42,828 nt of DNA from Ruminococcaceae bacterium OttesenSCG-928-O06 (GCA_030265505.1 JAJDGD010000007.1:1-42828), one strand, 5' to 3'; shown: positions 1-8,773, counted from the stretch's first letter. Made by a program: numbers and translations. Notes: generated by a model from the sequence alone, not told the origin.

Positions 1-210
1 GTGCCGGGCAGCCCCGCGCAGCAGCCGTACCCTGCGCCCTATGCCGCGCCGCCGGCCTATCATGCCCCGGCCACACAGCCGCAAGGGGCTGCCGCGCAAC
101 CGCCAAAAAAACGCCGGATATTTGTGAATGTGGGCACGGTTTTGTACATGCTGGTGGCGGCAGCGCTTACGTTGCTCAGCCTGGCGTCTTCCATCGGGCT
201 GCTGGGCTAA
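1..210 (+). CDS. C-terminal end of a proline-rich membrane protein (5' partial)
   Basis: The reading frame is open from the first base of the window, so the true start is probably upstream and the GTG at base 1 may be internal. The visible 69 residues are a low-complexity Pro/Ala/Tyr/Gln stretch, a basic KKRR patch, and one hydrophobic segment (about residues 41-67, beginning IFVNVGTVLYML) that ends at the C-terminus. This suggests a protein with a disordered cytoplasmic part and a C-terminal transmembrane anchor. Many small Firmicutes membrane proteins look like this, and I cannot assign a family. Its stop is 43 bp before the next small gene, so the two may be co-transcribed. Confidence 0.6.
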   Translation: MPGSPAQQPYPAPYAAPPAYHAPATQPQGAAAQPPKKRRIFVNVGTVLYMLVAAALTLLSLASSIGLLG

Positions 211-252
211 AGCCCCTGCCAGCCGTGCAAGCAAAAGAAAAGAGGTGCCCCC

Positions 253-399
253 ATGGAGAAGGCAAAGCCCTGTAGCAATAACCACCCCTGCGAATGCCCG
301 GAAGAAACCTGCCCCCGCCACGGCACCTGTTGCGACTGCGTGGCCTACCACAAAAAGCGGGGTAGCCTGCCCATGTGCCTGCGCGGCCTGGAAAAATAG
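253..399 (+). CDS. Small cysteine-rich protein (DUF6485-like)
   Basis: This 48-residue ORF is too short for the supplied track. It starts at ATG 253 behind an AGAGGTG ribosome binding site. It contains eight cysteines in a compact pattern: CSNNHPCECPEETC, then HGTCCDCVAYH, ending LPMCLRGL. The motif CPRHGxCCxCVAYHxxxGxLPxCL matches, from memory, a family of tiny anaerobe proteins annotated as DUF6485. The paired cysteines and histidines suggest a zinc or iron-sulfur site, but the function is unknown. It is followed by a strong terminator, so it is probably the last gene of its transcript. The family name is recall, not a search result. Confidence 0.72.
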   Translation: MEKAKPCSNNHPCECPEETCPRHGTCCDCVAYHKKRGSLPMCLRGLEK

Positions 400-490
400 C
401 GCCGCAGAAGTTGAGGGAAGAAAACGCTGCTGCGCCCCGGCACCCATGGGCAATGCCCCTATAGAGACGCACAAAAGCAAATCAAAAGAA

Positions 491-523
491 AACACACCGC
501 CCGGGCCGGGCGGTGTGTTTTTT
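491..523. terminator. Bidirectional rho-independent terminator
   Basis: A perfect 13-bp stem (AACACACCGCCCG / CGGGCGGTGTGTT) with a 3-nt loop is followed on the plus strand by a T-run. The minus strand continues as TTCTTTTGATTT. It ends the small cysteine-rich gene and could also end the convergent acetyltransferase operon. Confidence 0.88.
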
Positions 524-693
524 GCAGATTGAGTATGGATATGTGGGGCCATGAGAGCTTGGTGTTTGCCTCAATCTTATACCATTGAGGAGACGGAAAT
601 AAAACGGTGAAACCATACAGAAAGTGGTTTTTCAAAAGCGGTATGAGGCCCGGGGAATAAAGCGGCAATAAATATGGGGAAAATACGCCGAAA
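524..693. other. Non-coding stretch with a short inverted repeat
   Basis: No gene is supported between the terminator and the acetyltransferase stop. The one visible structure is a 7-bp perfect inverted repeat, CCTCAAT / ATTGAGG, at 569-590 with an 8-nt spacer. The stretch is more AT-rich than its surroundings. I see no clear promoter. Confidence 0.4.
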
Positions 694-1161
694 TTACCGC
701 AGGGGGTAGCGCATGGGCACAAAGCGGATGCCGTTTTGTGTTTGGGCGGGGCCCATGGGGGCAAAGCCCATGCGGCGGTAGGCCTCCACCGCGTAGGGCG
801 AGGAATGCACCGTTACCTCGCCGCGAAAGCCCGCCGCGCGGAACTGCTGTACCATGTTGCCAAAAAGCGCCTTGGCCACGCCTTGCCGGTGGTGCGCCTT
901 TGCCACAAACATAAGGGACACATGGCACGGCGGGCGCACCGCCAGCACCCCCACAAGGGCAGGGGCATAGGCGCCCCACAAAAGCAGACGGCCCTCTTGC
1001 ATGGCGCCGGCGATGGAGTCCTGCTCAATAAAGCTGTCAAACTCCCACACGCCCTCGTCTGTGTAGCCGGGGGCGTTGAACTCCCAAAACACGTCCCGCA
1101 CAAGCCCCAGCGCATCCTTCAGGGGTAGCAGTTCTGTGTAGTGGATGGGGAGGATGTCCAT
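694..1161 (-). CDS. GNAT family N-acetyltransferase
   Basis: Predicted to transfer an acetyl group from acetyl-CoA to an unknown amine. The core shows the GNAT pattern: a strand ending VSLMFVAKAHHRQGVAKALFGNMV (the RxxGxA-type acetyl-CoA loop, here HRQGVAKAL), then a second strand (VTVHSSPYAVEAYRRMGF) with the usual C-terminal YxxxGF element. Starting at ATG 1161 (MDILPIHYTEL) gives 155 aa, the normal family length. The longer track start at 1209 adds 16 residues with no homology-like content. It is the last gene after the ACT-domain gene on the minus strand (gap 68 bp), so it probably belongs to the ior/paaK transcript, but its substrate cannot be read from sequence. Confidence 0.82.
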   Translation of the reverse strand: MDILPIHYTELLPLKDALGLVRDVFWEFNAPGYTDEGVWEFDSFIEQDSIAGAMQEGRLLLWGAYAPALVGVLAVRPPCHVSLMFVAKAHHRQGVAKALFGNMVQQFRAAGFRGEVTVHSSPYAVEAYRRMGFAPMGPAQTQNGIRFVPMRYPLR

Positions 1162-1229
1162 GGGGTGGCACCGCCTTTGCAGAAAGTTTGGGGTTGCTAA
1201 CAGCGGCATTTGCGCGGGTTAGCAAACGC

Positions 1230-1658
1230 TCACTTACCAATCTCCTCCTGCGCCAGCAGGCGCACGCCGCTTTGGCACAGCAGTTCGGCGGCTTTGGCGG
1301 GGGCGTCTACCCGGAAGATGAGCACCGCCGCTTCGTCTATGCGCCGCACGAAAGAGTAAAGATATTCAATGGTTACGCCGCCTTTGCGCAGCAGGGTAAG
1401 CGCGTCGGCCAGGCCGCCGGGGCTGTCGGGCACGGCCACGGCCAAAACGTCGGTAAGGCTGGCGGTGTAGCCGTGGCTTTTTACCAGGGTAAGGGCCTTT
1501 TCGTTGTCGCTGGTAATGGCGCGCAAAATGCCAAAGTCGGTGGTGTCGGCAATGGAGAGGGCCAAAAGGTCTATGCCTGCGTCGGCCAAAAGGCGGGTGA
1601 ACTCCTCCAGGCTGCCCAGGCGGTTTTCTATGAAAGCGGAAATTTGCTTGATATACAT
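1230..1658 (-). CDS. Tandem ACT-domain amino-acid-binding protein
   Basis: A 142-residue protein made of two ACT repeats: MYIKQISAFIENRLGSLEEFTRLLADAGIDL and, after LTDVLAVAVPDSPGGLADALTLLRKGGVTIEYLYSF, the second fold. The SPGGLADALTLLRKGGV segment is the classic ACT ligand-binding loop region. Proteins of this type commonly sit next to phenylacetate-CoA ligase and IorAB genes, and probably sense an aromatic amino acid or aryl-acetate to tune the pathway. It lies 20 bp downstream of the ligase stop behind a GGAGGCAT-type ribosome binding site, so co-expression is likely. The family call is firm; the ligand and target are inference. Confidence 0.88.
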   Translation of the reverse strand: MYIKQISAFIENRLGSLEEFTRLLADAGIDLLALSIADTTDFGILRAITSDNEKALTLVKSHGYTASLTDVLAVAVPDSPGGLADALTLLRKGGVTIEYLYSFVRRIDEAAVLIFRVDAPAKAAELLCQSGVRLLAQEEIGK

Positions 1659-1678
1659 GGTATGCCTCCTTCCGTGGC

Positions 1679-2989
1679 TTACTGGGTAAGTGCGGTGCGT
1701 TTGTCCACCACGCGTTTGCTTTTGCCTTCGCTGCGCTCTATGCTGCCGGGGCTTACCAGCCGCAGCTTCACCCCAAGGCCCAGCACCTGCTCAATGGCGC
1801 GGGACACGTCGCGGCTCAGTTGTTCCACCCGGCGCACTTCGTCGCTCAGCAGCTCGGGCGCAAGTTCTACCTGCACCTCCAGCACGTCCAGGTTGTTAAT
1901 GCGCTCCACCACCAGCAGGTAGCGCGGGGCAATGCCGGGAATACCCATGATGGCGGCCTCTACCTGGGAGGGGAACACGTTTACCCCGCGGATGATGAGC
2001 ATGTCGTCTGTGCGCCCGTGCAGCCGCATGATGCGTTTGTGGGTGCGTCCGCAGGGGCACGGCTCTGGGATGATGCGGGTGAGGTCGTGCGTGCGGTAGC
2101 GCAAAGTGGGCATGCCCTCTTTGGTAATGGTGGTGATGCAAAGCTCGCCCATTTCACCGTCGGGCAGGGCTTCGCCGGTGTCAGGGTCCAAAATCTCGGG
2201 GATGAAATGGTCCTCCCACATGTGCAGGCCGTTGTGGCCCTCCAAACACTCCATGGCAACGCCGGGGCCAATGGTCTCGGTAAGGCCGTAGATGTCCAGC
2301 GCGCGGATGCCCAAAAGCTTTTCAATTTCGTCCCGCATGCCCTCGGTCCAGGGCTCTGCCCCGAAAATGCCGGTGGTAAGCTTTATGCGGCTCATGTCAA
2401 AGCCTTCGTCCCGCAGCGCTTCGCCAATCATCAGCGCGTAGCTGGGGGTGCAGGCAATGGCCGTGGTACCAAGGTCTTCCATCAGCATCAGTTGGCGGTG
2501 GGTGTTGCCGGCGCTGGTGGGCACCGCCTTGGCGCCCACTTTCTCCACGCCGTAGTGCAGCCCCAGCCCCCCGGTGAACAGCCCGTAGCCGTAGCTTACC
2601 TGTACGGTGTCTTTTTTGCCCACATGCGCGCAGCCCAGGCACCGGGCCACCACTTCGCTCCACACCTGCAAATCGTGCGCGGTGTAGCCGGCCACAATGG
2701 GCTTGCCGGTGGTGCCGGACGACGCATGCACCCGCACAATCTCGCTTTGCGGGGCGGCAAACAGGCCGTAGGGGTAGTTGTCGCGCAGGTCTGTCTTTTG
2801 GGTGAAGGGAAGCAGCCGCAGGTCTTTCAGGGTCTTGATATCCTCGGGCGAGACGCCTTTTTCCTGCATGCGCTGGCGGTATACGGGCACATTTTTATAT
2901 ACGCGGCGCACGGTCTCTTGCAGGCGCTCCAGCTGCAGCTGTTCCAGCATGCCGCGTTCCATGGTTTCAACAGGTTTGTTCCAATACAT
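1679..2989 (-). CDS. paaK: Phenylacetate-CoA ligase (AMP-forming)
   Basis: An ANL-superfamily adenylating enzyme that joins phenylacetate or indole-3-acetate to CoA with ATP. In this context it may also run in reverse on aryl-acetyl-CoA. At 436 aa it has family length. Visible motifs: the P-loop-like VHASSGTTGKPIVAGYT, the adenylate site IYGLTETIGPGVAMEC, YRTHDLTRI, and the C-terminal hinge GRTDDMLIIRGVNVFPSQVE. The final lysine region GKSKRVVDKR is present. ATG 2989 (MYWNKPVETMERG) has an AAGGAAGG ribosome binding site, while the longer track ORF has 75 extra residues encoded in the leader. It follows iorB after a 389-bp gap and precedes the ACT gene closely. Paralogues of this family exist, so the exact aryl acid is uncertain. 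Confidence 0.93.
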   Translation of the reverse strand: MYWNKPVETMERGMLEQLQLERLQETVRRVYKNVPVYRQRMQEKGVSPEDIKTLKDLRLLPFTQKTDLRDNYPYGLFAAPQSEIVRVHASSGTTGKPIVAGYTAHDLQVWSEVVARCLGCAHVGKKDTVQVSYGYGLFTGGLGLHYGVEKVGAKAVPTSAGNTHRQLMLMEDLGTTAIACTPSYALMIGEALRDEGFDMSRIKLTTGIFGAEPWTEGMRDEIEKLLGIRALDIYGLTETIGPGVAMECLEGHNGLHMWEDHFIPEILDPDTGEALPDGEMGELCITTITKEGMPTLRYRTHDLTRIIPEPCPCGRTHKRIMRLHGRTDDMLIIRGVNVFPSQVEAAIMGIPGIAPRYLLVVERINNLDVLEVQVELAPELLSDEVRRVEQLSRDVSRAIEQVLGLGVKLRLVSPGSIERSEGKSKRVVDKRTALTQ

Positions 2990-3378
2990 AGTGAACCTTC
3001 CTTTTTCAGTGTTTTGGGGTGCTTCGTGCGGGGCGGGGTGGCGGCCCCGGGAAATGATACGGGCCCGCAGCAGAGATGCTCGGCCTTCCCCGGGCAAAAA
3101 CCATCGTATATTCGCCCAAACAAATGGAGGAATAATGCGCTGGAAAATGCGGCTAAAATGTGGGGGCGGCAGTTGCAAATGTGCTGGCAGGCCCATTTGG
3201 CGCAACAGCGGCACGGGAAAAAAGACTAGCCGTTGTTGCGCCGGCTAAATCGAAACACCACGCCCAAAAAAGGCCGGGGCTGGCAAAATGTTTGGTTGTT
3301 TTGCGGGGGGGTACAGGGTTTCATGAAGCGTCCATCCTTAAAGGGGCAAGGGCTGCCCGGGGCGTAAAACGGCGGGGG
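2990..3378 (-). promoter_or_regulatory. 389-bp leader between iorB and paaK with a long hairpin
   Basis: No convincing gene lies here. The clearest structure is an inverted repeat with 14-bp arms, GGCGCAACAGCGGC (3199-3212) and GCCGTTGTTGCGCC (3229-3242). One position is a G-U pair, and the 16-nt loop carries a T-run in the minus-strand transcript. A short, weak GGGCA/TGCCC hairpin follows the iorB stop. A minus-strand frame of about 32 codons from 3325 has no ribosome binding site and is rejected. Either an independent paaK promoter or read-through from iorAB with attenuation is possible. I cannot assign a -10/-35 pair. Confidence 0.4.
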
Positions 3379-3960
3379 TTACAGGGCGTAGCCGGCCTCG
3401 AACGCGGCCTGGTTGGCCTGCAAAAAGCGGGCGGGCACGTTGGCCTGCAGGGCGGTTTGCCACACGGCTTTGTCAAAGGGAAGGCGCGCGGCCAGCACCC
3501 CCAGCAGCAGGGTGTTCAGCGCGCGCTCGTTGCCGGCGGCGCGGGCCAAAGGCAGGCCGTCTATGGCCACCACCTCGCCGGCGGCCTCTTTCAGCTTGGC
3601 CACAATGCCCTCGGGGTATTTGGCCGTGCCTATGATGACCGGCAGGGGCAAAATCTCCTGGGTGTTCACAATGATAGTGCCGCCCTTTTTCAGGTAAGGC
3701 ACGGCGCGCAGGGCCTCCAGCTCCTCAAAGGCCACCACATAGTCGGCGCCGGCTTGCTCCACCAAGGGGGCGCGCACAACGTCGGCCATGCGCACATAGG
3801 TGATAACGGCGCCGCCGCGCTGGCTCATGCCGTGCACCTCGCTTACTTTTACGTCGTACCCAAGGCCCTGGGCAATGTGGCCCAAAATGCGGCTGGCCAA
3901 AAGCGTACCCTGGCCGCCCACGCCTACGATGACGATATCCAGCTTTTCCGGTTTGTTCAT
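3379..3960 (-). CDS. iorB: Indolepyruvate:ferredoxin oxidoreductase beta subunit
   Basis: The gamma-domain-type subunit that pairs with IorA to oxidise aryl-pyruvates to aryl-acetyl-CoA, CO2 and reduced ferredoxin in the cytoplasm. The 193-aa protein opens with MNKPEKLDIVIVGVGGQGTLLASRIL, the typical GxGGQGxxxAS nucleotide-fold start. It also has SEVHGMSQRGGAVITYVR, which is diagnostic for IorB/PorG-like subunits. ATG 3960 overlaps the iorA stop as ATGA, giving translational coupling. The track ORF beginning at 4101 reads back into iorA and is not real there. The length is normal for IorB. Confidence 0.95.
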   Translation of the reverse strand: MNKPEKLDIVIVGVGGQGTLLASRILGHIAQGLGYDVKVSEVHGMSQRGGAVITYVRMADVVRAPLVEQAGADYVVAFEELEALRAVPYLKKGGTIIVNTQEILPLPVIIGTAKYPEGIVAKLKEAAGEVVAIDGLPLARAAGNERALNTLLLGVLAARLPFDKAVWQTALQANVPARFLQANQAAFEAGYAL

Positions 3961-5693
3961 TGTGCATCCCCTCCCTTTATGGCGCTTTTGGGGCAGATGT
4001 CTGCGCACAAATCGCACCCTTTGCACTGGGTGTCGTCTATCTGCACGCCGCCTTCGGCCTTCACAATGGCCGGGCAGCCAATGCGCGAGCATGTGCCGCA
4101 CTCTACGCAGGCTTCTTTGTCTATCACGCGCGGGGCGCCCAGCGGCTGCTTGGAAAGCAAAATGCAGGGCCGCCGCGCAATGATGACCGAGGGGGCGTCG
4201 CGCTCAATCTCCTCTTTCACCATGGCTTCCAGCTCTTTTTGGTTGTAGGGGTCTACCACGCGCACATGCTGTATGCCAATGGCCTCGCACAGTTTTTCCA
4301 GGCTAAGCTGGGGGGCGGGCATGCCCTTGATGTTGAAGCCGGTGGTGGGGTTGGGCTGGTGGCCCGTCATGCCGGTGGTGCTGTTGTCGGCAATGATGAC
4401 GGTGGCATAGCTTTGGTTGTACACCACGTTCACAAGGCCGGTGATGCCCGAGTGCACGAAGGTGGAATCGCCGATGACGGCGACGGTTTTTTTGCCAAAC
4501 TCGCGCCCGCGGGCCTTTTCCAGGCCCATGGCCATGCCGATGGAGGCGCCCATGCACACGGTGCTGTCCACTGCGCTAAGCGGGGGCAAGGCGCCCAGGG
4601 TGTAGCAGCCAATGTCGGCCGTGACGGCAAGTTTCAGCTTGCCCAGCACGTTGAACAGCCCGCGGTGGGGGCAGCCGGGGCACAGTACCGGGGGCCGGCC
4701 GGGAATGTCCGGTGTCTCCATGGGGCCGGGGGCATCTTCACCCGCGAACAGGTGCCCCACCTTGCGGGCGAACAGTTCGCCCTGCAGGCCGGTGCGGTCC
4801 TTGCCGGCGTCCACCTTGATGCCCAGGGCCTTTATGGCGTCCTCGAAGTAGGGCTCCAGCTCCTCCACCACATACAGGGTGTCCACCCCGGCGGCAAACT
4901 CGCGAATGATGCCCGCATCCAGCGGGTACACCATGCCCAGCTTCAAAACGCTGGCGTTCGGCATGGCCTCTTTTACATAGTTGTAGGCAGAGCCGGAGCA
5001 AACCACGCCCACGGTTTTGTCCGCCCACTCGATGGTGTTTACGCCCAGGGAGGGAAGGTCTGCCAACAGGCGGTTTTCACGCGCCTCCACCACCAGGTGG
5101 CGGCCACGGGCAAAGCCGGGCATCATCACATACTTCGAGGGGTCCTTCTCATAGGGCTTTAAGGGCACTTCTTCGCGGCTGCCCGGGCCCACCAGGCTGC
5201 GGGAGTGCGCCACCCGGGTAACCAGGCGCACAAACACCGGGGTGTCGTATTCCTCGCTCAGTGCAAACGCGCGCTTGGTATAGGCCAGGCACTCGGCGCT
5301 GGTGGCGGGCTCCAGCATGGGGATGTGGGCGCTGCGGGCATAGTAGCGGCTGTCTTGCTCGTTTTGGCTGGAGTGCATGCCGGGGTCGTCTGCCACCACG
5401 ATGACAAGCCCGCCGCGCACGCCCGTGTAGGCGGCGGTAAAAATGGGGTCTGCCGCAACGTTTACGCCCACATGCTTCATGCAGCACAGGGCGCGCGCGC
5501 CCCCCATGGACGCACCGATGGCCACTTCCATGGCCACTTTTTCGTTGGGGCTCCACTCGCAGTACACATCGTCGTACGATGAGATCACCTCGGTGATCTC
5601 GGTAGACGGGGTACCCGGGTAGGCCGTGGCTACGTTCACGCCGGCCTCCCAGGCGCCGCGCGCCACCGCTTCGTTGCCTAGCATCAGTTCCAT
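3957..5693 (-). CDS. iorA: Indolepyruvate:ferredoxin oxidoreductase alpha subunit
   Basis: A thiamine-diphosphate and iron-sulfur enzyme that decarboxylates indolepyruvate, phenylpyruvate and related products of aromatic amino acid transamination. The 578 aa show in order: a pyrimidine-binding domain (ATAYPGTPSTEITEVI, then NEKVAMEVAIGASMGGARALCCMKHVGVNVAADP), a linker domain, the pyrophosphate domain (CPGCPHRGLFNVL, then GDSTFVHSGITGLVNVVYN and IADNSTTGMTGHQPNP), and two C-terminal [4Fe-4S] motifs, CVECGTCSRIGCP and CKGCDLCADICP. ATG 5693 has a strong AGAGGAAAGGA ribosome binding site. A minus-strand promoter is visible at about 5777-5805. It heads the iorAB-paaK-ACT cluster and diverges from the histidine kinase gene. 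Confidence 0.96.
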   Translation of the reverse strand: MELMLGNEAVARGAWEAGVNVATAYPGTPSTEITEVISSYDDVYCEWSPNEKVAMEVAIGASMGGARALCCMKHVGVNVAADPIFTAAYTGVRGGLVIVVADDPGMHSSQNEQDSRYYARSAHIPMLEPATSAECLAYTKRAFALSEEYDTPVFVRLVTRVAHSRSLVGPGSREEVPLKPYEKDPSKYVMMPGFARGRHLVVEARENRLLADLPSLGVNTIEWADKTVGVVCSGSAYNYVKEAMPNASVLKLGMVYPLDAGIIREFAAGVDTLYVVEELEPYFEDAIKALGIKVDAGKDRTGLQGELFARKVGHLFAGEDAPGPMETPDIPGRPPVLCPGCPHRGLFNVLGKLKLAVTADIGCYTLGALPPLSAVDSTVCMGASIGMAMGLEKARGREFGKKTVAVIGDSTFVHSGITGLVNVVYNQSYATVIIADNSTTGMTGHQPNPTTGFNIKGMPAPQLSLEKLCEAIGIQHVRVVDPYNQKELEAMVKEEIERDAPSVIIARRPCILLSKQPLGAPRVIDKEACVECGTCSRIGCPAIVKAEGGVQIDDTQCKGCDLCADICPKSAIKGGDAQ

Positions 5694-5776
5694 GGGTTGG
5701 TTCCTTTCCTCTTTGCCTGTTTGTGGTTGTGGTGCCACAAGCGCCCCCGGCGGGGGCAGGGTGGGTAGTTCCAATT

Positions 5777-5805
5777 ATTATACTGAAAAAACGCGCAAAA
5801 GAAAA
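5777..5805 (-). promoter_or_regulatory. Probable promoter of iorAB
   Basis: The minus strand reads TATAAT (rc of 5777-5782). It has a weak -35 (TTTTCT, rc of 5800-5805) 17 bp upstream. It lies 84 bp ahead of the iorA start. The -10 is a perfect consensus; the -35 is poor. Confidence 0.55.
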
Positions 5806-5912
5806 GGCCCCGCCGGGAAAGATAAAACCCCCATGCCGCGCACATTTTGTATGGAATGCACAAAACCGGCCCGCAGCACGGGGCAATGGGGGGCAAAATA
5901 GGCGCCGAACGA

Positions 5913-5941
5913 TAGACTTTTTCCCAGTGGGGTAGTATAAT
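5913..5941 (+). promoter_or_regulatory. Promoter of the hybrid histidine kinase gene
   Basis: TAGACT (5913-5918), a 17-bp spacer and TATAAT (5936-5941). The expected transcription start at about 5948 coincides with the upstream ATG offered by the ORF track, which argues that translation begins later, at 6008. Confidence 0.65.
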
Positions 5942-6007
5942 TACAAGATGTGTGAAAGGGTGGCGCGCCGCACAGAAAAGCGCCCCCAAACCGGAAGGAG
6001 CAGGCAT

Positions 6008-8773
6008 ATGAGCGAAAGGGAAGGCGGGGTGCCCCAAAGCCTGCCCGAGGCCCAGCAGGAGATTTTGCGGCTGGAGCGTGCGGTAAAACGCTGCGAGCAG
6101 GATATCCGCATGCTGCGCGTGATGAACGAAAACGCCGAGCGGCTGCGCCGCTACAACGAGGCGGAGAAAAAGCTGCAGTACCTGTATAACGACCTGCTCT
6201 TGGAAAACTGCCCCAACATGCTGTTTTTGTTTGGGGAGGATTTGCGGCTGGTGATATGCAGCGAGGCCTGCCTGCCCCTTTTGGCAAAGCAGCAGCGCGA
6301 GGACGTGAAAAACAAGCCTTTTGACGAGGTGTTTTGCGACGAGATGGACCCCGCGTTTGTGGAAAAGCTGCGGCGCCAAAGCGAAGAGACCCTGCAAACC
6401 CTTGCCTGCTTTACCTACGACGACACCATCACCTTCCAGGACAAAACCTGGATGCATGTGCAGGTGGCCATCTCGCCCATTGTGGGGGACGACGGCGCCT
6501 GCAAAGGCACCATTTTGTCCCTGCACGACGTGACGGAGCTGATTGAGACGAAGCGCCGGGCAGAGGACGCCGCCCGCAGCAAAAGCAGCTTTTTGGCCAA
6601 CATGAGCCACGAGATACGCACGCCGATGAACGCCATCAAGGGCCTTTCCGAGCTGTTGGCCCTTACCCAGCTGGACAGCTTGCAGCGCAACTATGTGAAC
6701 AACATCGTCTCCTCGGCCAATTCCCTGGTCAGCATCATCAACGACGTGCTGGATTTTTCCCGCATAGACGCCAACAGGGTGGAGCTGATGGAGGGCGCCT
6801 ATAACACCGCGGGCCTGCTGGCCGACGTGGGCAACGTGGGCGGCGCGCGCAGCGAAAATAAGAACCTGGCCCTTACCATAGAGGCCGACCCCGCCATGCC
6901 CGCCGAGCTGTGGGGCGACGACGTGCGCATACGCCAGGTGATGGCGAACTTGCTGGACAACGCCCTGAAATACACCAAAGAGGGCTTTGTGCGCATGCAG
7001 GTAAGCACCCGCCCGGCCGAGGAGGGCGTGCTGCTGTGCTGCAGCGTGGAGGACAGCGGCACCGGCATACGCGAGGAGGACATGCCCACCTTGTTTGAGG
7101 CGTTTACCCGGGAAGATTTGCACACCAGCCAAAGCATGGCGGGCACGGGGCTGGGGCTTGCCATTGCCCGGCAGCTGGTGTTGGCCATGGGGGGCGAAAT
7201 GCAGGTGGAGAGCACCTGGGGCAAGGGCAGCAGGTTTTCCTTTTGGGTGCCGCAGCGCGTGGTGAACACTGCGCCCATTGCCAAGGTGGAGCGCGCGGAC
7301 GAACTGCGCGTGTTGCTTTTGGGCGCGCCCACCGTTACCGAGAGCATTGCCCGCAACCTGGCGGCGCTGGGGGTGCAAAGCCTTGTGCCCGCGGTGGGGG
7401 AAAGGCTTTCTGCGGCACAGTGCGCGGGGGTTACCCACTGCATCTACGACGAGACCATTCCCCAAAAAACCGTGCGCAGGCAGCGTGGGGTGGCCCCCGG
7501 CTGTGTGTTTGCCCAGCTGCGGCCCATGCAGGCCGCCATGGATGTGGGCGATTTGCAGGACGCCGTGCTGTTTACCCCGCTGCTGGTAACAGACCTTGCC
7601 CGGTTTTTGAACCGGGACGCAGCCGAAACCGCCGCCGCGCCGCCTATGCAGGCAGAGGCCCCAAAGCAGCCGGGAGAAAACGCCCCGGGTGCCTTTGCCG
7701 TGCAGGATACCCTGCTTTTGGTGGTGGACGACAACGAGATAAACCTGATGGTGAGCAGCGAGATGCTGCGGGCCCTTGGCGCCGAGGTGGAGTGTGCCGA
7801 CGGCGGGGCCGCCGCGCTGGAGATGTGCGCCGCCAAGCAGTACGACATTATTTTCCTGGACCATATGATGCCCGGTATGGACGGCATAGAGGTAGGCGCG
7901 CGCCTGCGCAGCCAGCCCGGGCCAAACCGCCAAACGCCCATTATAGCGCTTACGGCCAACGTGGTAAGCGACATGCAAAGCTACTATGTGCGCCACGGCA
8001 TGGACGATTACATTGGCAAGCCCGTGGAATTTGCCGACATGGAGCGCGTGCTGGCCCGCTGGCTGCCCCCGGGCAAGGTGCAAAAAGGCGGGGCCGCCGC
8101 CCCTGCGGCCCCCGCGCCGGCGCCTGCGGCCGCCCCCACCCTGCAAGACCCGGCCACCCTTATGCGCACGCTGGATTCCCTTGGCCTGCAGGCGTCTGAC
8201 GTGGTGCAGCAGATAGACGGCGACGTGGAAGGGTATTTGAAGCGGCTGGAGCTGGCCGGCAAAGAGGTGGAAGACTGGATGCAGCGCCTGGCCGCCCTGG
8301 AAAAAGCCGAGGACTGGGAGACGCTGGGCGAAGAGCTGCAGGGTTTGCACCATTTGTTGCAGGGGGTGGGTGCCCCGGCAAGCGCTGCCCGTGCCCAAAA
8401 CCTGGCCCAGGCGGCCGCGGTGGGCAACACAAGCTATGTGCAGGCAGATTTGCCCGCCCTGGCAGACGGGCTGTACCTGCTGGGGGAAAAACTGCAGGCG
8501 ATAACGCCGTTGATACAGGGCGGCACGCTGGACGGCGCCTTCAACAACCGCAGCTGGCTGCAGGCGCGCTTAGAGGAAATGGGCCCCGCGCTGAACGCCC
8601 GTAGAAGCGAAGACGCCCTGCGGCTTTTGGGCGAGGTGGTGGGCCACACGCTGGACAAGCGCCTGGAGGCGGAGCTGATGGCTGTGCGCGCGGCCCTGCT
8701 GCAAGAGGACTATGAGCGGGCCATTGCCCACTACCAAACCGCCTTTGCCGATTTTAACGAGCGCGGCATGTAA
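6008..8773 (+). CDS. Hybrid sensor histidine kinase / response regulator with Hpt-like tail
   Basis: A 921-residue cytoplasmic-looking phosphorelay kinase with no transmembrane segment. Order: N-terminal coiled coil (about 15-60), PAS-like sensor (about 65-180, ending [20 protein letters not shown]), HisKA with phospho-acceptor His201 in [15 protein letters not shown], HATPase ([32 protein letters not shown]), a degenerate receiver-like domain (about 433-540), a canonical receiver ([13 protein letters not shown]; acceptor Asp618 in [13 protein letters not shown]), an Ala/Pro linker, and a C-terminal helical domain. The last domain contains HHLLQGVG, which resembles the Hpt HxLKG motif with His782. 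ATG 6008 is chosen for its GGAAGGAG site 8 bp upstream. The signal and output partner are unknown, and no DNA-binding domain is present. Confidence 0.93.
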   Translation: MSEREGGVPQSLPEAQQEILRLERAVKRCEQDIRMLRVMNENAERLRRYNEAEKKLQYLYNDLLLENCPNMLFLFGEDLRLVICSEACLPLLAKQQREDVKNKPFDEVFCDEMDPAFVEKLRRQSEETLQTLACFTYDDTITFQDKTWMHVQVAISPIVGDDGACKGTILSLHDVTELIETKRRAEDAARSKSSFLANMSHEIRTPMNAIKGLSELLALTQLDSLQRNYVNNIVSSANSLVSIINDVLDFSRIDANRVELMEGAYNTAGLLADVGNVGGARSENKNLALTIEADPAMPAELWGDDVRIRQVMANLLDNALKYTKEGFVRMQVSTRPAEEGVLLCCSVEDSGTGIREEDMPTLFEAFTREDLHTSQSMAGTGLGLAIARQLVLAMGGEMQVESTWGKGSRFSFWVPQRVVNTAPIAKVERADELRVLLLGAPTVTESIARNLAALGVQSLVPAVGERLSAAQCAGVTHCIYDETIPQKTVRRQRGVAPGCVFAQLRPMQAAMDVGDLQDAVLFTPLLVTDLARFLNRDAAETAAAPPMQAEAPKQPGENAPGAFAVQDTLLLVVDDNEINLMVSSEMLRALGAEVECADGGAAALEMCAAKQYDIIFLDHMMPGMDGIEVGARLRSQPGPNRQTPIIALTANVVSDMQSYYVRHGMDDYIGKPVEFADMERVLARWLPPGKVQKGGAAAPAAPAPAPAAAPTLQDPATLMRTLDSLGLQASDVVQQIDGDVEGYLKRLELAGKEVEDWMQRLAALEKAEDWETLGEELQGLHHLLQGVGAPASAARAQNLAQAAAVGNTSYVQADLPALADGLYLLGEKLQAITPLIQGGTLDGAFNNRSWLQARLEEMGPALNARRSEDALRLLGEVVGHTLDKRLEAELMAVRAALLQEDYERAIAHYQTAFADFNERGM

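Noticed and set aside
1820-3229. 469-aa plus-strand ORF
   Set aside because: Antisense to the phenylacetate-CoA ligase gene; low-information composition.
3228-3325. Short minus-strand peptide frame of about 32 codons in the iorB-paaK spacer
   Set aside because: No ribosome binding site and no family-like features.
5948-6007. Upstream ATG for the histidine kinase
   Set aside because: It coincides with the predicted transcription start and has no ribosome binding site, whereas ATG 6008 follows GGAAGGAG.
5684-8398. 904-aa minus-strand ORF
   Set aside because: It is fully antisense to the histidine kinase gene, rich in His/Gly/Ala/Pro as expected from a GC-rich shadow frame, and has no domain pattern.
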